From Chitinophaga pinensis (lineage in GTDB: Bacteria > Bacteroidota > Bacteroidia > Chitinophagales > UBA10324), in assembly GCA_945903305.1 (NCBI GenBank), contig CAMDOA010000012.1:1-56544 (forward strand): a DNA stretch of 56,544 bases, given 5' to 3'. Of the stretch, positions 9,343 to 18,194 are shown one piece after another. Every line of letters begins with the position of its first letter. Position 1 is the first letter of the stretch. Under the pieces are notes generated by a model. It saw nothing but the letters and a program-made list of their open reading frames with translations, had not been told where the DNA came from and did not search any database. The position numbers and the translations under genes are program-made.

Positions 9343-10269
9343 TTATTCCTTTCTTCCGCTTAATAAAAAAAGAGTGGCCATTCTAACTGCAACTCCATTT
9401 TCCACCTGATTTAATATAATGGAATGTTCGCTATCGGCCACATCACTGGATATTTCAACACCACGGTTTATTGGCCCTGGATGCATGATCACTATTTCTT
9501 TTTTTAAAGAGTCGAGTAGCGATTTGTTTATACCGAAATACAGTGCGTATTCCCGAAGTGATGGAAAATATTTTATATCCTGTCGTTCAAGTTGAATTCG
9601 AAGTACATTGGCAACATCACACCATTCAAGAGCTTTTTTTAAATTGTACTCCACTTTTACTCCAAGCGCTTCAATGTATGTAGGCATTAAAGTCGGAGGA
9701 CCAACTAACATGACTTCAGCCCCTAATTTTTGCAGGCAATAAATATTTGAAAGCGCGACCCGGCTATGTTTAATATCACCAATTATACAAACCTTTTTAC
9801 CCTTCACAGTTCCCAGTTTTTCGCGAATGGAATAGGCATCGAGTAGTGCCTGAGTCGGATGTTCGTGAGTTCCATCGCCTGCATTAATAATACTTGCATT
9901 TATGTGCCGGGCTAAAAACATAGGTGCTCCTGGTGATGGATGTCGCATAACAACCATATCAACTTTCATAGCTAAAATGTTGTTAACTGTATCAATCAAA
10001 GTTTCGCCTTTACTAACCGACGATGAACTGGCGCTAAAATTTACAATATCGGCACTAAGTCTTTTTTCTGCCAGCTCAAATGAAATGCGTGTTCGTGTGC
10101 TGTTTTCAAAAAACAGATTTACCACAGTGGTATCTCGCAAGGTCGGCACTTTTTTTATTGGCCGGTTTATTACTTCTTTAAAACTATCGGTCGTTTTAAA
10201 AATGAGTTCAATATCGTCAATTGTTAAATACTTTATTCCGATTAAATGTTTAACGCTTAATGCACTCAT
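9343..10269 (-). CDS. pyrB: Aspartate carbamoyltransferase catalytic subunit
   Basis: This enzyme joins carbamoyl phosphate and aspartate, the first committed step of pyrimidine synthesis. The protein has 308 residues. The carbamoyl-phosphate loop FFENSTRTR is at about residues 53-61, followed by MRHPSPGAP, then DGTHEHPTQAL and, near the C-terminus, MHPGPINRGVE. The chosen ATG at 10269 overlaps the TGA of pyrR as ATGA, the mark of translational coupling; an upstream ATG at 10296 lies inside pyrR and adds residues not typical of the family. No regulatory pyrI gene is adjacent. Confidence 0.96.
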   Translation of the reverse strand: MSALSVKHLIGIKYLTIDDIELIFKTTDSFKEVINRPIKKVPTLRDTTVVNLFFENSTRTRISFELAEKRLSADIVNFSASSSSVSKGETLIDTVNNILAMKVDMVVMRHPSPGAPMFLARHINASIINAGDGTHEHPTQALLDAYSIREKLGTVKGKKVCIIGDIKHSRVALSNIYCLQKLGAEVMLVGPPTLMPTYIEALGVKVEYNLKKALEWCDVANVLRIQLERQDIKYFPSLREYALYFGINKSLLDSLKKEIVIMHPGPINRGVEISSDVADSEHSIILNQVENGVAVRMATLFLLSGRKE

Positions 10270-10814
10270 TCTATTTCTGATTTTGGAATTATCCAAATGC
10301 GGTCAAATCCTTCTTTTTCTTTCCATTCCACTTTCACTTTTTCACTGCTAATGCTGTCAATGCTTTTTCCAATGTAATCAGGATGAATGGGGAGTTGTCG
10401 TTTAAATCTTCTATCCACCATCACTAACAATTCTACTTTTTCCGGTCGGCCAAAATCAAGCAATGCATCCATGGCGGCTCTTATAGTTCTACCGGAAAAT
10501 AACACATCATCTATCAGAATAATTTTTTTGCATTCTATTTGAAAATCAATTTCAGTGATAGCGGGGGTCAATTGTTTATCAGATGTTCTGAAATCATCGC
10601 GATAAAATGTAGGATCAATAATTCCGTATTTAATTTCTCTTTTTAATAATTCTGCCAATCTGATATGAATACGATTTGCTAATAATATGCCTCTGGGTTG
10701 AACGCCAATTATTATTGAGTCAGAAAAATCTCCATGCACTTCAATTAACTGCCTGCATAATCTTTCAATTGTGAAAGTAAATTTTTCAGATGAAAGAATG
10801 ATTCGTGGTTGCAA
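10266..10814 (-). CDS. pyrR: PyrR bifunctional pyrimidine regulator / uracil phosphoribosyltransferase
   Basis: The protein has 182 residues with the PRPP-binding motif IDDVLFSGRTIRAA and a conserved VQPRGILLANRI segment near the N-terminus. In studied bacteria PyrR binds UMP/PRPP and mRNA to attenuate pyr genes, and some homologues make UMP from uracil. Here it heads a pyrR-pyrB pair. The only fitting start is TTG at 10814, since no in-frame ATG lies near. I could not see a clear PyrR-binding attenuator in the leader, so regulation of this pair by PyrR is inferred from the family. Confidence 0.93.
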   Translation of the reverse strand: MQPRIILSSEKFTFTIERLCRQLIEVHGDFSDSIIIGVQPRGILLANRIHIRLAELLKREIKYGIIDPTFYRDDFRTSDKQLTPAITEIDFQIECKKIILIDDVLFSGRTIRAAMDALLDFGRPEKVELLVMVDRRFKRQLPIHPDYIGKSIDSISSEKVKVEWKEKEGFDRIWIIPKSEIE

Positions 10815-10833
10815 TGAAGGATAGAAATTTGCG

Positions 10834-10841
10834 CAAATATA
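10834..10841 (-). promoter_or_regulatory. Candidate -7 promoter element for pyrR-pyrB
   Basis: The minus-strand TATATTTG matches TAnnTTTG and ends 20 bases before the pyrR start codon. No good TTG occurs 19 bases upstream, so only the -7 half is supported. Confidence 0.45.
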
Positions 10842-10971
10842 ATTATCGGTGTTTAGTATATGCCATTTACGAAATCATTTTAAAATTTCATATGCCCACT
10901 AAGCAAATCAGTATTTATACAATTGCAATAAACAGTTTCAGGACATGCACAAAATAGGGTGAACACCCGGG

Positions 10972-12609
10972 TTAAAATCTTGGAGAATAAACCTTCTTTG
11001 ATTCCGGAAATTCTACAGTAATAGAAAATTGCATTTTCTTTTCTTCTCCTGCCGCTAATTTTAGTTTCCATAATAATTTTCCGGTTTCAACATTGTAAAT
11101 CGCTCCTCCTGCATCATCCAAAGTAATTTTTATTTCAGCGTTTGCTGAAATTGGAACTTGTTCAATAATATCTAAACTGATTTCAGTTGGCTCAGTGTTC
11201 TTCACTTTTATTTCATAAGTAACACTCTGACGATATTTACCTCCAATGAATTTTTCTTTGGTAAAATCTTTTAACTTTTCACGGGTGAGAATCACATTTT
11301 TATCACGACCAAGCGATAACTCCATGGTATCGTTTGTTTGGTTTGCATTGATGAAGCTCTGACCTACATATGCGCCCTGAAAAAATATATTGGCTGAACC
11401 GGGTAATAAATTCAGTTTTTCCCAATCAGCAATGTGGGCATTCAAAAAAACATCTTTATCCAATCGTGGAATGGAGTAGTAATCGTATGAAGCATCCATT
11501 GGATAATCACCAATGTTCACCCGACGAACTTCAGAACCTGAAGGAATTGTTGAAGCCAGTTTTATATCAAACTCAGTGGAAAGCGTGGACTGAGTTACAT
11601 TGGTATAGGATGCAGTTGTTTCACTCTCTTTGTATTTTTTATTTGCACCAGTTATAACCACTTCCTGCATTGAAATTGGTGCGTTATTTCTTTCACCACT
11701 TGCATCTTGTTGATTTACTGAAAAATCATTTACTCCATTGTTTCCATAATAATAATCCATGAACCAGGTGCTGAATATTGGTCCAGCCGCACCTGCTGTT
11801 GGGTTTCCGGTGGAGAGTTTGAGTTTTATGGCTTTCCAATCCTCGCCGGTTGTTTGCCAGATTGCTGCTTTGTAATTGAGTGTGATAGGCGCATTTACTT
11901 TATCGGCACGCACATCGTATTCTGGTGTCCATCCTGCATTGTTCACTAAGTAAGTGATATAAAATTTTGATGTGATTGCTTTATCAGATGTAACCTGAAC
12001 CCAGATCTCCCCGGTTGGCGCTGATTTTTTTTGCTGAAAGTTATAAAGCTGCTGATTCAATCGCGTTTTAATTTCATTTAGTTTTTTTTGTTTGTGTTCG
12101 GCATCCACCCATTTTAATTTCAAAGCCCATTCTTTTTCTGTCATAAAATCATAGTATAATTTCATTGCCTCGAAATTCAATCCCGTATTTGCGCCGGTAG
12201 TTTTCTTGTTTTCCTCCAACATATTCTGTTGCATTAACATTAATTCTTTTTGCTTACTTATCATTTCAAGGTCAAGATCAACTGCCTCGAGTGAATCGCT
12301 CCATTTTTTTGTTTCAGCCGAAAGTTCATTCTGATCCATGTAATTCAATTTGAATTGCACTGATTGAATAATCAATTTATCATCAGAAGAAATATTGATG
12401 GTTTGTTGATTAAGATTGGTTGGAAGGCCAATGAATACCACATCGGAATTTCCAGCTGCAAGTGTTAAACTCGTTGTCCGGTTCAGTTCAGCACCCGATA
12501 AATAAACGGTTGCCGATTTTACTTCTGATTTTGCTTCCACTTTTTTTTGTGCCTGAGTTGAAACAGAAATTAAAATTAACGCAACACCAAGAATTATTTT
12601 TTTAATCAT
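10972..12609 (-). CDS. MuiA-like DUF4139 domain secreted protein
   Basis: The protein has 545 residues starting at the ATG at 12609 (a longer frame starts at 12642). The signal peptide ends STQA. An N-terminal DUF4140-like segment (VKSATVYLSGAELNR) is followed by a charged, probably coiled-coil middle (about residues 110-190). The C-terminal half is DUF4139, with SFYI-type strands, the VQVTSDK region and WKLKLAAGEEKK near the end. The family is named mucoidy inhibitor A after a Xanthomonas-type phenotype; its biochemical role is not settled. It is exported, probably to the periplasm or surface. Only 69 bp separate it from the upstream CoA-binding gene, so they may be co-transcribed. Confidence 0.82.
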   Translation of the reverse strand: MIKKIILGVALILISVSTQAQKKVEAKSEVKSATVYLSGAELNRTTSLTLAAGNSDVVFIGLPTNLNQQTINISSDDKLIIQSVQFKLNYMDQNELSAETKKWSDSLEAVDLDLEMISKQKELMLMQQNMLEENKKTTGANTGLNFEAMKLYYDFMTEKEWALKLKWVDAEHKQKKLNEIKTRLNQQLYNFQQKKSAPTGEIWVQVTSDKAITSKFYITYLVNNAGWTPEYDVRADKVNAPITLNYKAAIWQTTGEDWKAIKLKLSTGNPTAGAAGPIFSTWFMDYYYGNNGVNDFSVNQQDASGERNNAPISMQEVVITGANKKYKESETTASYTNVTQSTLSTEFDIKLASTIPSGSEVRRVNIGDYPMDASYDYYSIPRLDKDVFLNAHIADWEKLNLLPGSANIFFQGAYVGQSFINANQTNDTMELSLGRDKNVILTREKLKDFTKEKFIGGKYRQSVTYEIKVKNTEPTEISLDIIEQVPISANAEIKITLDDAGGAIYNVETGKLLWKLKLAAGEEKKMQFSITVEFPESKKVYSPRF

Positions 12610-12678
12610 AAAAAATTTTTGATTAGAGAATGAAGAATGCAAATTTCCACAAAATATTTTAAGAATGAATTTCCTGAA

Positions 12679-13044
12679 TCAATATTGACCAATAGATAAC
12701 AAAACCAAAGTACAGGCATTCTCCACTTCAATTCCATTTTCAATGGCCAGCTTTTCCAATTCAGGATTTTCAGCACCGGGATTAAAAATTATCCGTTTCG
12801 GATTCAACTTTATCAAATCATCATAATAGCCGGTTTGATTTTTTGCCCCAAGATAAACTGTTACTGTATCAACAATTAAATCTTTAGGAATTGAATGAAG
12901 AATGGAGGATCCATTCACGGTTCCTTCTTTAATTCCAACTAATGTTATCGGATGCTGATGATTTATTAAACTACCTGCAGCAAGGAAGGAATAGCGGTTC
13001 GGATTTGTTGATGCGCCAAGAATCAATGTGTGTTTAGAGCTCAT
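12679..13044 (-). CDS. CoA-binding domain protein (YccU type)
   Basis: This small Rossmann protein of 121 residues has the typical GAS.NP.RYS start of the CoA-binding family, then KRIIFNPGAENPELEKLA and a conserved Cys in NACTLVLL near the end. Relatives bind CoA or similar nucleotides, sometimes as part of acyl-CoA synthetases; the free-standing form has no firm role. It lies upstream of the DUF4139 gene on the same strand. Confidence 0.85.
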   Translation of the reverse strand: MSSKHTLILGASTNPNRYSFLAAGSLINHQHPITLVGIKEGTVNGSSILHSIPKDLIVDTVTVYLGAKNQTGYYDDLIKLNPKRIIFNPGAENPELEKLAIENGIEVENACTLVLLSIGQY

Positions 13045-13164
13045 TTAAATTGAATTTTATAAAGGGGTAGCCATTTTAATCTTTAAATTTAACCATAACT
13101 GATGATAACTTACTAAAAACTGAAAGCGTAAAGAACCTCGAACCAAAACCCACTTTTCAATTTG

Positions 13165-13458
13165 ATGGATGTTTCTACAAACCCTGAACGCATATCACGA
13201 GAAATAATTCCGAACCTTAAATGTGTCAATTCCGAGGTTTTAAATTGTCCCGATGCTTTTATGCAGAGAAAGTTGTCGTTGCAGCGAGCAGCACAAATGT
13301 CTCACACTTTTTATACGAAAGCCAAAATTGTTTTTGTCACGGAAGAGGGAATCAAGGAGGTGATAACTACTATTTGGGCGGCCACAGATAACAACATTAT
13401 TCTGAAAGGGGGAATCAGTATTCCGGTTTGTTGTATTAAGGAAGTTGTACTGAATTAA
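13165..13458 (+). CDS. Conserved-looking small hypothetical protein
   Basis: The protein has 97 residues from the ATG at 13165. I do not recognise a named family. The composition is balanced, with no signal peptide or membrane segment. A beta-strand-rich C-terminal half (KIVFVTEEGIKEVITTIWAA, then NNIILKGGISIPVCCIKEV) suggests a small barrel or sandwich. It stands alone between the minus-strand CoA-binding and pdhC genes. It is judged a real gene because the minus-strand frames are closed, the composition looks like protein, and the reading frame fills the gap. Confidence 0.65.
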   Translation: MDVSTNPERISREIIPNLKCVNSEVLNCPDAFMQRKLSLQRAAQMSHTFYTKAKIVFVTEEGIKEVITTIWAATDNNIILKGGISIPVCCIKEVVLN

Positions 13459-13462
13459 AAAA

Positions 13463-13558
13463 GTTATTCGTTGATTAGTTATCTGCGACTAAATTTTATT
13501 TTTGAGAGTAAAAGTTGTTCTATCAACAAATCAAGTACTCAACTACTCAACAAATAAC
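13463..13558. repeat. Imperfect inverted repeat between convergent genes
   Basis: The arm at 13463-13480 and the reverse complement of 13541-13558 agree at 16 of 18 bases. The words are of GTTATTYGTTGA type, like other intergenic repeat tracts in this window. It lies between the 3' ends of the small hypothetical gene and pdhC and could act as a weak bidirectional terminator. Confidence 0.6.
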
Positions 13559-13563
13559 TCCTC

Positions 13564-14826
13564 TCAAACCAAAATTGTCACTGGGTTCTCCAGGAACATT
13601 TTAAGTGATTGCAAAAATTTTGCACCCTTTGCTCCATCCACTACGCGATGGTCGCAGCTTAAAGTTACACTCATCATATTAGTAGCTTTTACATTTCCCT
13701 TCTCATCAAAAACCGGCAACTGACGAATTTTTCCAACAGCAAGTATGCAGGCATCAGGCGGATTTATGATTGCAGTAAAATCATCAATGTCCATCATTCC
13801 CAAATTAGAAATGGTGAAAGTGTTTCCTTCCCAATCTGATGGTTGTAATTTTTTCTCTTTTGCTTTTGCACCAAATGCTTTCGCCTCACTCGAAATCTGA
13901 CTGAATGATTTCTGGTCGGCAAATTTTATAACAGGAACCAACAATCCTTCTTCAACTGCTACAGCCATTCCAATATGAATGTGATGATTGTAACGGATTT
14001 TATCGCCAAGCCACGAAGAATTTACCTGTGGATTTGCGCGCAATGCAAGTGCTGATGCTTTGATAATAAAATCGTTGATAGAAATTTTTTCACCAAGATA
14101 TTCATTCATTTGTTTTCGCGCATCCATTGATTTATCCATGCTGATTTCCATCTTCAAATAAAAATGCGGAGCGCTGAATTTGCTTTCAGCTAACCGGCGC
14201 GCAATGGTCTTGCGCATTTGCGAAACTGTAACTTCTTCAAAACTTTCAACGCCATTTACAAATGGCTGAGCGCCTTTTGATTTTCCCGAAGAAATATATG
14301 CTTCAATGTCTTTCTTAATAATTCTGCCTTCATCTCCGCTACCTGATACCTGTGAAATATTTATGCCTGAATCAGCAGCAATTTTTTTTGCCAATGGTGA
14401 TGCTTTCACTCGTCCGTTTCCTGATGCTACAGGAACAGAAATTTCTTTTGATGAAGTTGCGACTATTGTTGGAGTAACTGTAGTTTCAACTTTAGCAGAT
14501 TCAACTTTTACTTTTTCTTCAGGTTTAGAAACCGCTACAGGTTCTCCTGTTGAATTTGCTCCGGTTAGAGCTGCTTTATAATCTTCTCCTTGCTTTCCAA
14601 TCACAGCAATAACAGTATCAACCGGAATGGCGGCACCTTTTTCAGCACCGATATAAAGCAAAACACCATCCTGAAAACTTTCGAATTCCATTACGGCTTT
14701 GTCGGTTTCTATTTCCGCCATCAGGTCGCCACTCTTTACTTTATCACCTACTTTTTTGTGCCACGCCACAATCACTCCTTCAGTCATCGTATCACTCATG
14801 CGGGGCATTCTTATTACTTCAGCCAT
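13564..14826 (-). CDS. pdhC: Dihydrolipoamide acetyltransferase, E2 of pyruvate dehydrogenase
   Basis: This is the core of the pyruvate dehydrogenase complex and transfers the acetyl group from lipoamide to CoA. The protein has 420 residues: an N-terminal lipoyl domain with the modified Lys43 in IETDKAVMEFES, an Ala/Pro/Val-rich linker, an E3-binding domain (KASPLAKKIAADSGI, about 133-170), and the acetyltransferase catalytic domain. The active-site His392 is in CDHRVVDG. The PDH-type features favour pyruvate over 2-oxoglutarate, though the family call is by motif only. The E1 and E3 genes are not next to it. It ends beside an inverted repeat. Confidence 0.92.
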   Translation of the reverse strand: MAEVIRMPRMSDTMTEGVIVAWHKKVGDKVKSGDLMAEIETDKAVMEFESFQDGVLLYIGAEKGAAIPVDTVIAVIGKQGEDYKAALTGANSTGEPVAVSKPEEKVKVESAKVETTVTPTIVATSSKEISVPVASGNGRVKASPLAKKIAADSGINISQVSGSGDEGRIIKKDIEAYISSGKSKGAQPFVNGVESFEEVTVSQMRKTIARRLAESKFSAPHFYLKMEISMDKSMDARKQMNEYLGEKISINDFIIKASALALRANPQVNSSWLGDKIRYNHHIHIGMAVAVEEGLLVPVIKFADQKSFSQISSEAKAFGAKAKEKKLQPSDWEGNTFTISNLGMMDIDDFTAIINPPDACILAVGKIRQLPVFDEKGNVKATNMMSVTLSCDHRVVDGAKGAKFLQSLKMFLENPVTILV

Positions 14827-14849
14827 AATTTATTTTGTTGTTCGGGTGT

Positions 14850-14878
14850 CAAAAATAATTGCAAAAAGGAATTACCAA
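14850..14878 (-). promoter_or_regulatory. Promoter of pdhC
   Basis: On the minus strand there is TTG at 14878-14876, then 18 bases, then TATTTTTG at 14857-14850. This fits the Bacteroidota pattern TTG-N(about 19)-TAnnTTTG. It lies in the 52-bp gap between dnaX and pdhC, so pdhC need not depend on dnaX transcription. Confidence 0.6.
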
Positions 14879-16651
14879 TCAGAAATCGGCTTCGAGTTTT
14901 AAATCATCTCGCAACTGTTTGAGTTTCGGGTTTTTTTTAACCATGTGATCAAACTTTTCTGATGGTGTGTATGGTCGTTTTTTGTTATCGGCTTTAGCGC
15001 GTTCAGTATCCACTCTTACTGTGAGCTCAATCACTTTTTTCTGTAATTGCTGCTGTAAAAAAGCAACCATCAATTCCTGTTCATCCAATAATAATTGCTT
15101 GTGGCTTTGAGTGCCAACCACAATTAAAACGGTTCGTTTATTTTCTAAAACCGGGGGATAAATTTTCAGTATTTCTGAAACTGAAAAATTTCGTTCGGCT
15201 TGTAATTTTTCCAGGTACTTGCTGAAAGCATATTTTAATTTCTCTTCATCCAGCTCTTCGCCTATAATTTTTTCAGCAGCTTTTCCATTTACAATTTCCG
15301 GTTTCTCATTCTCAACTGTTGCTTTTAAATCATTCAGCGTTGGTATTTTAAAACCTGAGCCAGAAGTTGCACCTGTGTAAGTAGGTTTTACTGATGCTGA
15401 AGTTGAAGATGCAGGAGGTGATTTATATTTCTCTTCTTTTTCAGTTAAAATAGTTGGTGAAGAAATTGGTTTTGAAATTTCTACCTTCTTTATAATTGCG
15501 GACTCAGTTTTTTTTTTACTCTCCGAAATTTCCTCTCCTGATTGAACAAATTTCACAGTGCGAAACAGGTAGCACAATTTCATCATTGCCAGTTCCACAC
15601 ACAATCTTTTATTCCGACTGGTACGGTATTGTATTTCGGCATCATTGATAATATTCAACCCATTTAATAAAAATGAAACCGGTGTGTAAGCTGATTGTTC
15701 AGCATAACGATTTCGCAGGTTGGCCGAAGCTTCAAGTAATTGTAAAGTTTCCTTGTCCTTACTCACTAATAAACTGCGAAGGTGTGATGCTAATCCGCTA
15801 AGAAAATTATCGCCTTCAAATCCGTTGGCTAAAATTTCATTGAAAGTGAGAAGGCAATCTCTAATACTTTCCTGCAAAAAATAATCAGTGAAGCGAAAAA
15901 AGTAATCGTAATCAAGAATATTCAGATTGGTGAGAACGGACTGATATGTAATATTCCCTCCCGTGAAAACACTGATGCGGTCGAACATACTGAGTGCATC
16001 GCGCAATGCTCCATCCGATTTTTGAGCGATGATGTGGAGAGCATCAGCTTCGGTTTTTATTTCTTCCTTCTTCGCAATGTTGGCTAAATAATCGGCTGTG
16101 TCTTCAGTTCTTATTCTGTTGAAATCAAAAATCTGACAACGGGATAAAATGGTCGGAATGATTTTGTGTTTCTCAGTAGTTGCCAGAATAAAAATGGCGT
16201 AAGGCGGTGGTTCTTCCAATGTTTTCAGAAAAGCATTGAATGCCTGGTTAGAAAGCATGTGAACCTCATCAATGATGTAGATTTTTTTCTTACCTGTTTG
16301 CGGTGCATATCGAACCTGCTCAATCAGCGCGCGGATATCTTCTACACTGTTATTCGATGCAGCATCCAGTTCATGCACATTGAAAGTTGCATTGTGATTA
16401 AATGATTTACAACTCTCACATTCGTTACATGCTTCAATGTCTTTCGAAATATTTTCGCAGTTAATAACTTTAGCCAGAATTCTCGCGCAGGTTGTTTTGC
16501 CAACTCCTCGCGGACCGCAAAACAAAAATGCCTGCGCCAACTGATTACTGCGGATTGCATTCTTAAGCGTTAGTGATACCTGCGGCTGACCAATAACATC
16601 TTCGAACCTTGCTGGTCTGTACTTGCGCGCCGATACAATGAAATTCTCCAT
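14879..16651 (-). CDS. dnaX: DNA polymerase III subunit tau (and possibly gamma)
   Basis: This 590-residue clamp-loader ATPase has Walker A GPRGVGKT at 46-53, the zinc-binding cysteines 65, 75, 78 and 81, and DEVHML as Walker B. Domain III ends near residue 370, then a linker rich in Lys/Ser/Pro leads to a C-terminal part (about 480-590) that in tau contacts polymerase and helicase. At codons 379-381 there is a run of ten A (bases 15508-15517). One extra A, or a -1 shift, gives a stop one codon after the three lysines; one A less gives a stop after about five further codons. A short gamma form of about 382-386 residues is thus possible. Confidence 0.95.
   Translation of the reverse strand: MENFIVSARKYRPARFEDVIGQPQVSLTLKNAIRSNQLAQAFLFCGPRGVGKTTCARILAKVINCENISKDIEACNECESCKSFNHNATFNVHELDAASNNSVEDIRALIEQVRYAPQTGKKKIYIIDEVHMLSNQAFNAFLKTLEEPPPYAIFILATTEKHKIIPTILSRCQIFDFNRIRTEDTADYLANIAKKEEIKTEADALHIIAQKSDGALRDALSMFDRISVFTGGNITYQSVLTNLNILDYDYFFRFTDYFLQESIRDCLLTFNEILANGFEGDNFLSGLASHLRSLLVSKDKETLQLLEASANLRNRYAEQSAYTPVSFLLNGLNIINDAEIQYRTSRNKRLCVELAMMKLCYLFRTVKFVQSGEEISESKKKTESAIIKKVEISKPISSPTILTEKEEKYKSPPASSTSASVKPTYTGATSGSGFKIPTLNDLKATVENEKPEIVNGKAAEKIIGEELDEEKLKYAFSKYLEKLQAERNFSVSEILKIYPPVLENKRTVLIVVGTQSHKQLLLDEQELMVAFLQQQLQKKVIELTVRVDTERAKADNKKRPYTPSEKFDHMVKKNPKLKQLRDDLKLEADF
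15508..15517 (-). promoter_or_regulatory. A10 slippery tract in dnaX
   Basis: On the coding strand the sequence is AGT, then ten A, then CTGAGTCC. Normal reading is Ser-Lys-Lys-Lys-Thr. A -1 ribosomal shift or an extra A gives Asn then TGA. Loss of one A gives Leu-Ser-Pro-Gln-Leu then TAA. The site is just past the ATPase/collar core, where a gamma product would end. Confidence 0.6.
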
Positions 16652-16658
16652 CCGGAAA

Positions 16659-16666
16659 CAAATATA
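16659..16666 (-). promoter_or_regulatory. Candidate -7 promoter element for dnaX, very close to ATG
   Basis: The minus-strand TATATTTG is followed by only seven bases before the dnaX ATG at 16651. If it is used, the mRNA would have almost no leader. No clear -33 TTG is present. Confidence 0.5.
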
Positions 16667-16714
16667 ACCGCACTATTGATTGCTGAATGAATTGTGGAAA
16701 AATTTTAAGATAAA

Positions 16715-17383
16715 TCAATCCATCGCCCGATTCAAAAACTGAATGAACGGCGACAACTCAGTAAAAACAGAAACTGATTTTTTCAGAAACGAAGGAGAGA
16801 GAACAGTTTTATCATCCAACTCGCAGCCAAATAAAAAACTTTTGTGTTTGAGAATTTCGCTGGCAGGATTAGTGGCATCATATCCTTTCGGAATGGTTTT
16901 CATTTTCTCGCCATCCAATGCACCGAAAGTTGTTTTGAAACTCTTTGCTTCAGTGATGCTCTTGAATTCTTTCAGGTTGTAATCAATTTCCTGACGAACT
17001 TTTTTCAGTTCAGACGCTTCGGGCATCCACACGCCGCCACCCATGAAATTTTTTCCGCCCGGCTCAATGTGCATGTAGTAGCCGGCATATTTTCCTCTGC
17101 GCCCCTCGCGACCGAAAGCGGCTGCGATATGAATCTTGTAAGGCGTTTTATCTTTTCCGAACCGCACATCACGATAAATGCGGAACAAACAATCCTTCGC
17201 TTTTAAATCAACACCAATCTGCGAGTCAATTTTTTTCATTGCTAACATCAACTCATCAATAAACTCGACGAACTGAATTCTGATTTCATCAAACTCCGGT
17301 TTGTGTTTATCGAACCACGGTTTGTTGTTGTTCCCTTTTAACTGCGAAAGAAAGGAGAGTGTTTTTGGATGAAGGGATTTCAT
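16715..17383 (-). CDS. DUF2461 family protein
   Basis: The protein has 222 residues, a typical length. The N-terminus FLSQLKGNNNKPWFDKHK and the central CLFRIYRDVRFGKDKTPYK are the signature of the DUF2461/TIGR02453 family, followed by GYYMHIEPGGKNFMGGG. No signal peptide or membrane segment is seen, so it is cytoplasmic. The function of the family is unknown. It reads in the same direction as dnaX, 63 bp upstream of it, and may share a transcript. Confidence 0.85.
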   Translation of the reverse strand: MKSLHPKTLSFLSQLKGNNNKPWFDKHKPEFDEIRIQFVEFIDELMLAMKKIDSQIGVDLKAKDCLFRIYRDVRFGKDKTPYKIHIAAAFGREGRRGKYAGYYMHIEPGGKNFMGGGVWMPEASELKKVRQEIDYNLKEFKSITEAKSFKTTFGALDGEKMKTIPKGYDATNPASEILKHKSFLFGCELDDKTVLSPSFLKKSVSVFTELSPFIQFLNRAMD

Positions 17384-17386
17384 TTT

Positions 17387-17465
17387 TTGAAATTAAAAAT
17401 TAGAGATTAGAAATTAAAAATTCAGAGACTTAAGATAATTTTCAATCATTCAATTTTCAATCTTT
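17387..17465. repeat. Intergenic word-like repeat tract
   Basis: It contains AGAAATTAAAAATT-type units, with the near-copy GAAATTAAAAATT at about 17390-17403 and 17409-17422, followed by oppositely oriented TCAATTTTCAATC words to 17465. No ORF is present. It resembles the tracts at 3844, 20990, 26530 and 55240. Confidence 0.5.
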
Positions 17466-17469
17466 GAAT

Positions 17470-18192
17470 TCAAAGCTCGCCTTCCGCTGCGCAGGTCACA
17501 CCTAACAATTTATTCATTCGGCTGAAATTCATTTCGAATGTATTGTATGTACGAAGAACTGAATTCACTACCGGGTGCGATGGCTTCATGTTGCTTTTTG
17601 TTTCCTTGCTTTTTCTATTCAGCTTTCTGATGCTCCACACCAAAGGAAAAATTCCGGCGAAGAGATAAAAAATTTTTTTCTTCGAGATTTTTGCATTCAC
17701 CAACAATGCATTTAAAGTTTTAGAAGTATAACGGCGATAGTGACCGAGATATACATCGTGGCCACTCCACAAATCCATGAAGGCGGGAACAGTGATGAAG
17801 AAATGATTTTTACCTGAGCATCGTTTTTTAATTTCATTCAGTATTGCCAAATCATCTTCAATGTGCTCGAGCACATCCATCATTACAACCACAGCTTGCT
17901 CAATAACAGGAGGGAGGTTGATTGTTTTTTCTACTTGTTGTCCCACGGTTTCTTTCACTTCGGCTTCGGAGTAATTAATATCCACGAGCCAAACTTTGTC
18001 AATCTTCTCGGGCATCAGTTTTAATAATTCATACATGAAAAATCCGGAACCGGAACCCACATCCACCAACACCACTTTTCTTTTTTGTTCACGAAATATC
18101 TTTTTCACAAAACGAACAAGCGGCCACTTCTTCGATTGATAATACCAATGCGTACTTGGATTAACCCCTGATTCAAGTTCTTTTAAATCCAT
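17470..18192 (-). CDS. Class I SAM-dependent methyltransferase
   Basis: The protein has 240 residues from the ATG at 18192, just after the TAA of the upstream glycosyltransferase (2-base gap). A longer frame starts inside that gene and is not credible. Motif I is VDVGSGSGFF; the acidic motif II is WLVDI; VVMMDVLEHIEDD matches the post-motif region of small-molecule methyltransferases. A hydrophobic patch (IFYLFAGIFPLVW) near the C-terminus suggests membrane contact. Its tight coupling to the GT2/GT-C fusion suggests it acts on a glycan or polyprenyl lipid, but the substrate is not known. Confidence 0.85.
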   Translation of the reverse strand: MDLKELESGVNPSTHWYYQSKKWPLVRFVKKIFREQKRKVVLVDVGSGSGFFMYELLKLMPEKIDKVWLVDINYSEAEVKETVGQQVEKTINLPPVIEQAVVVMMDVLEHIEDDLAILNEIKKRCSGKNHFFITVPAFMDLWSGHDVYLGHYRRYTSKTLNALLVNAKISKKKIFYLFAGIFPLVWSIRKLNRKSKETKSNMKPSHPVVNSVLRTYNTFEMNFSRMNKLLGVTCAAEGEL

Positions 18193-18194
18193 AA

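Noticed and set aside
10815-10971. PyrR-dependent attenuator in the pyrR leader
   Set aside because: I could not pair a convincing anti-terminator and terminator in this stretch.
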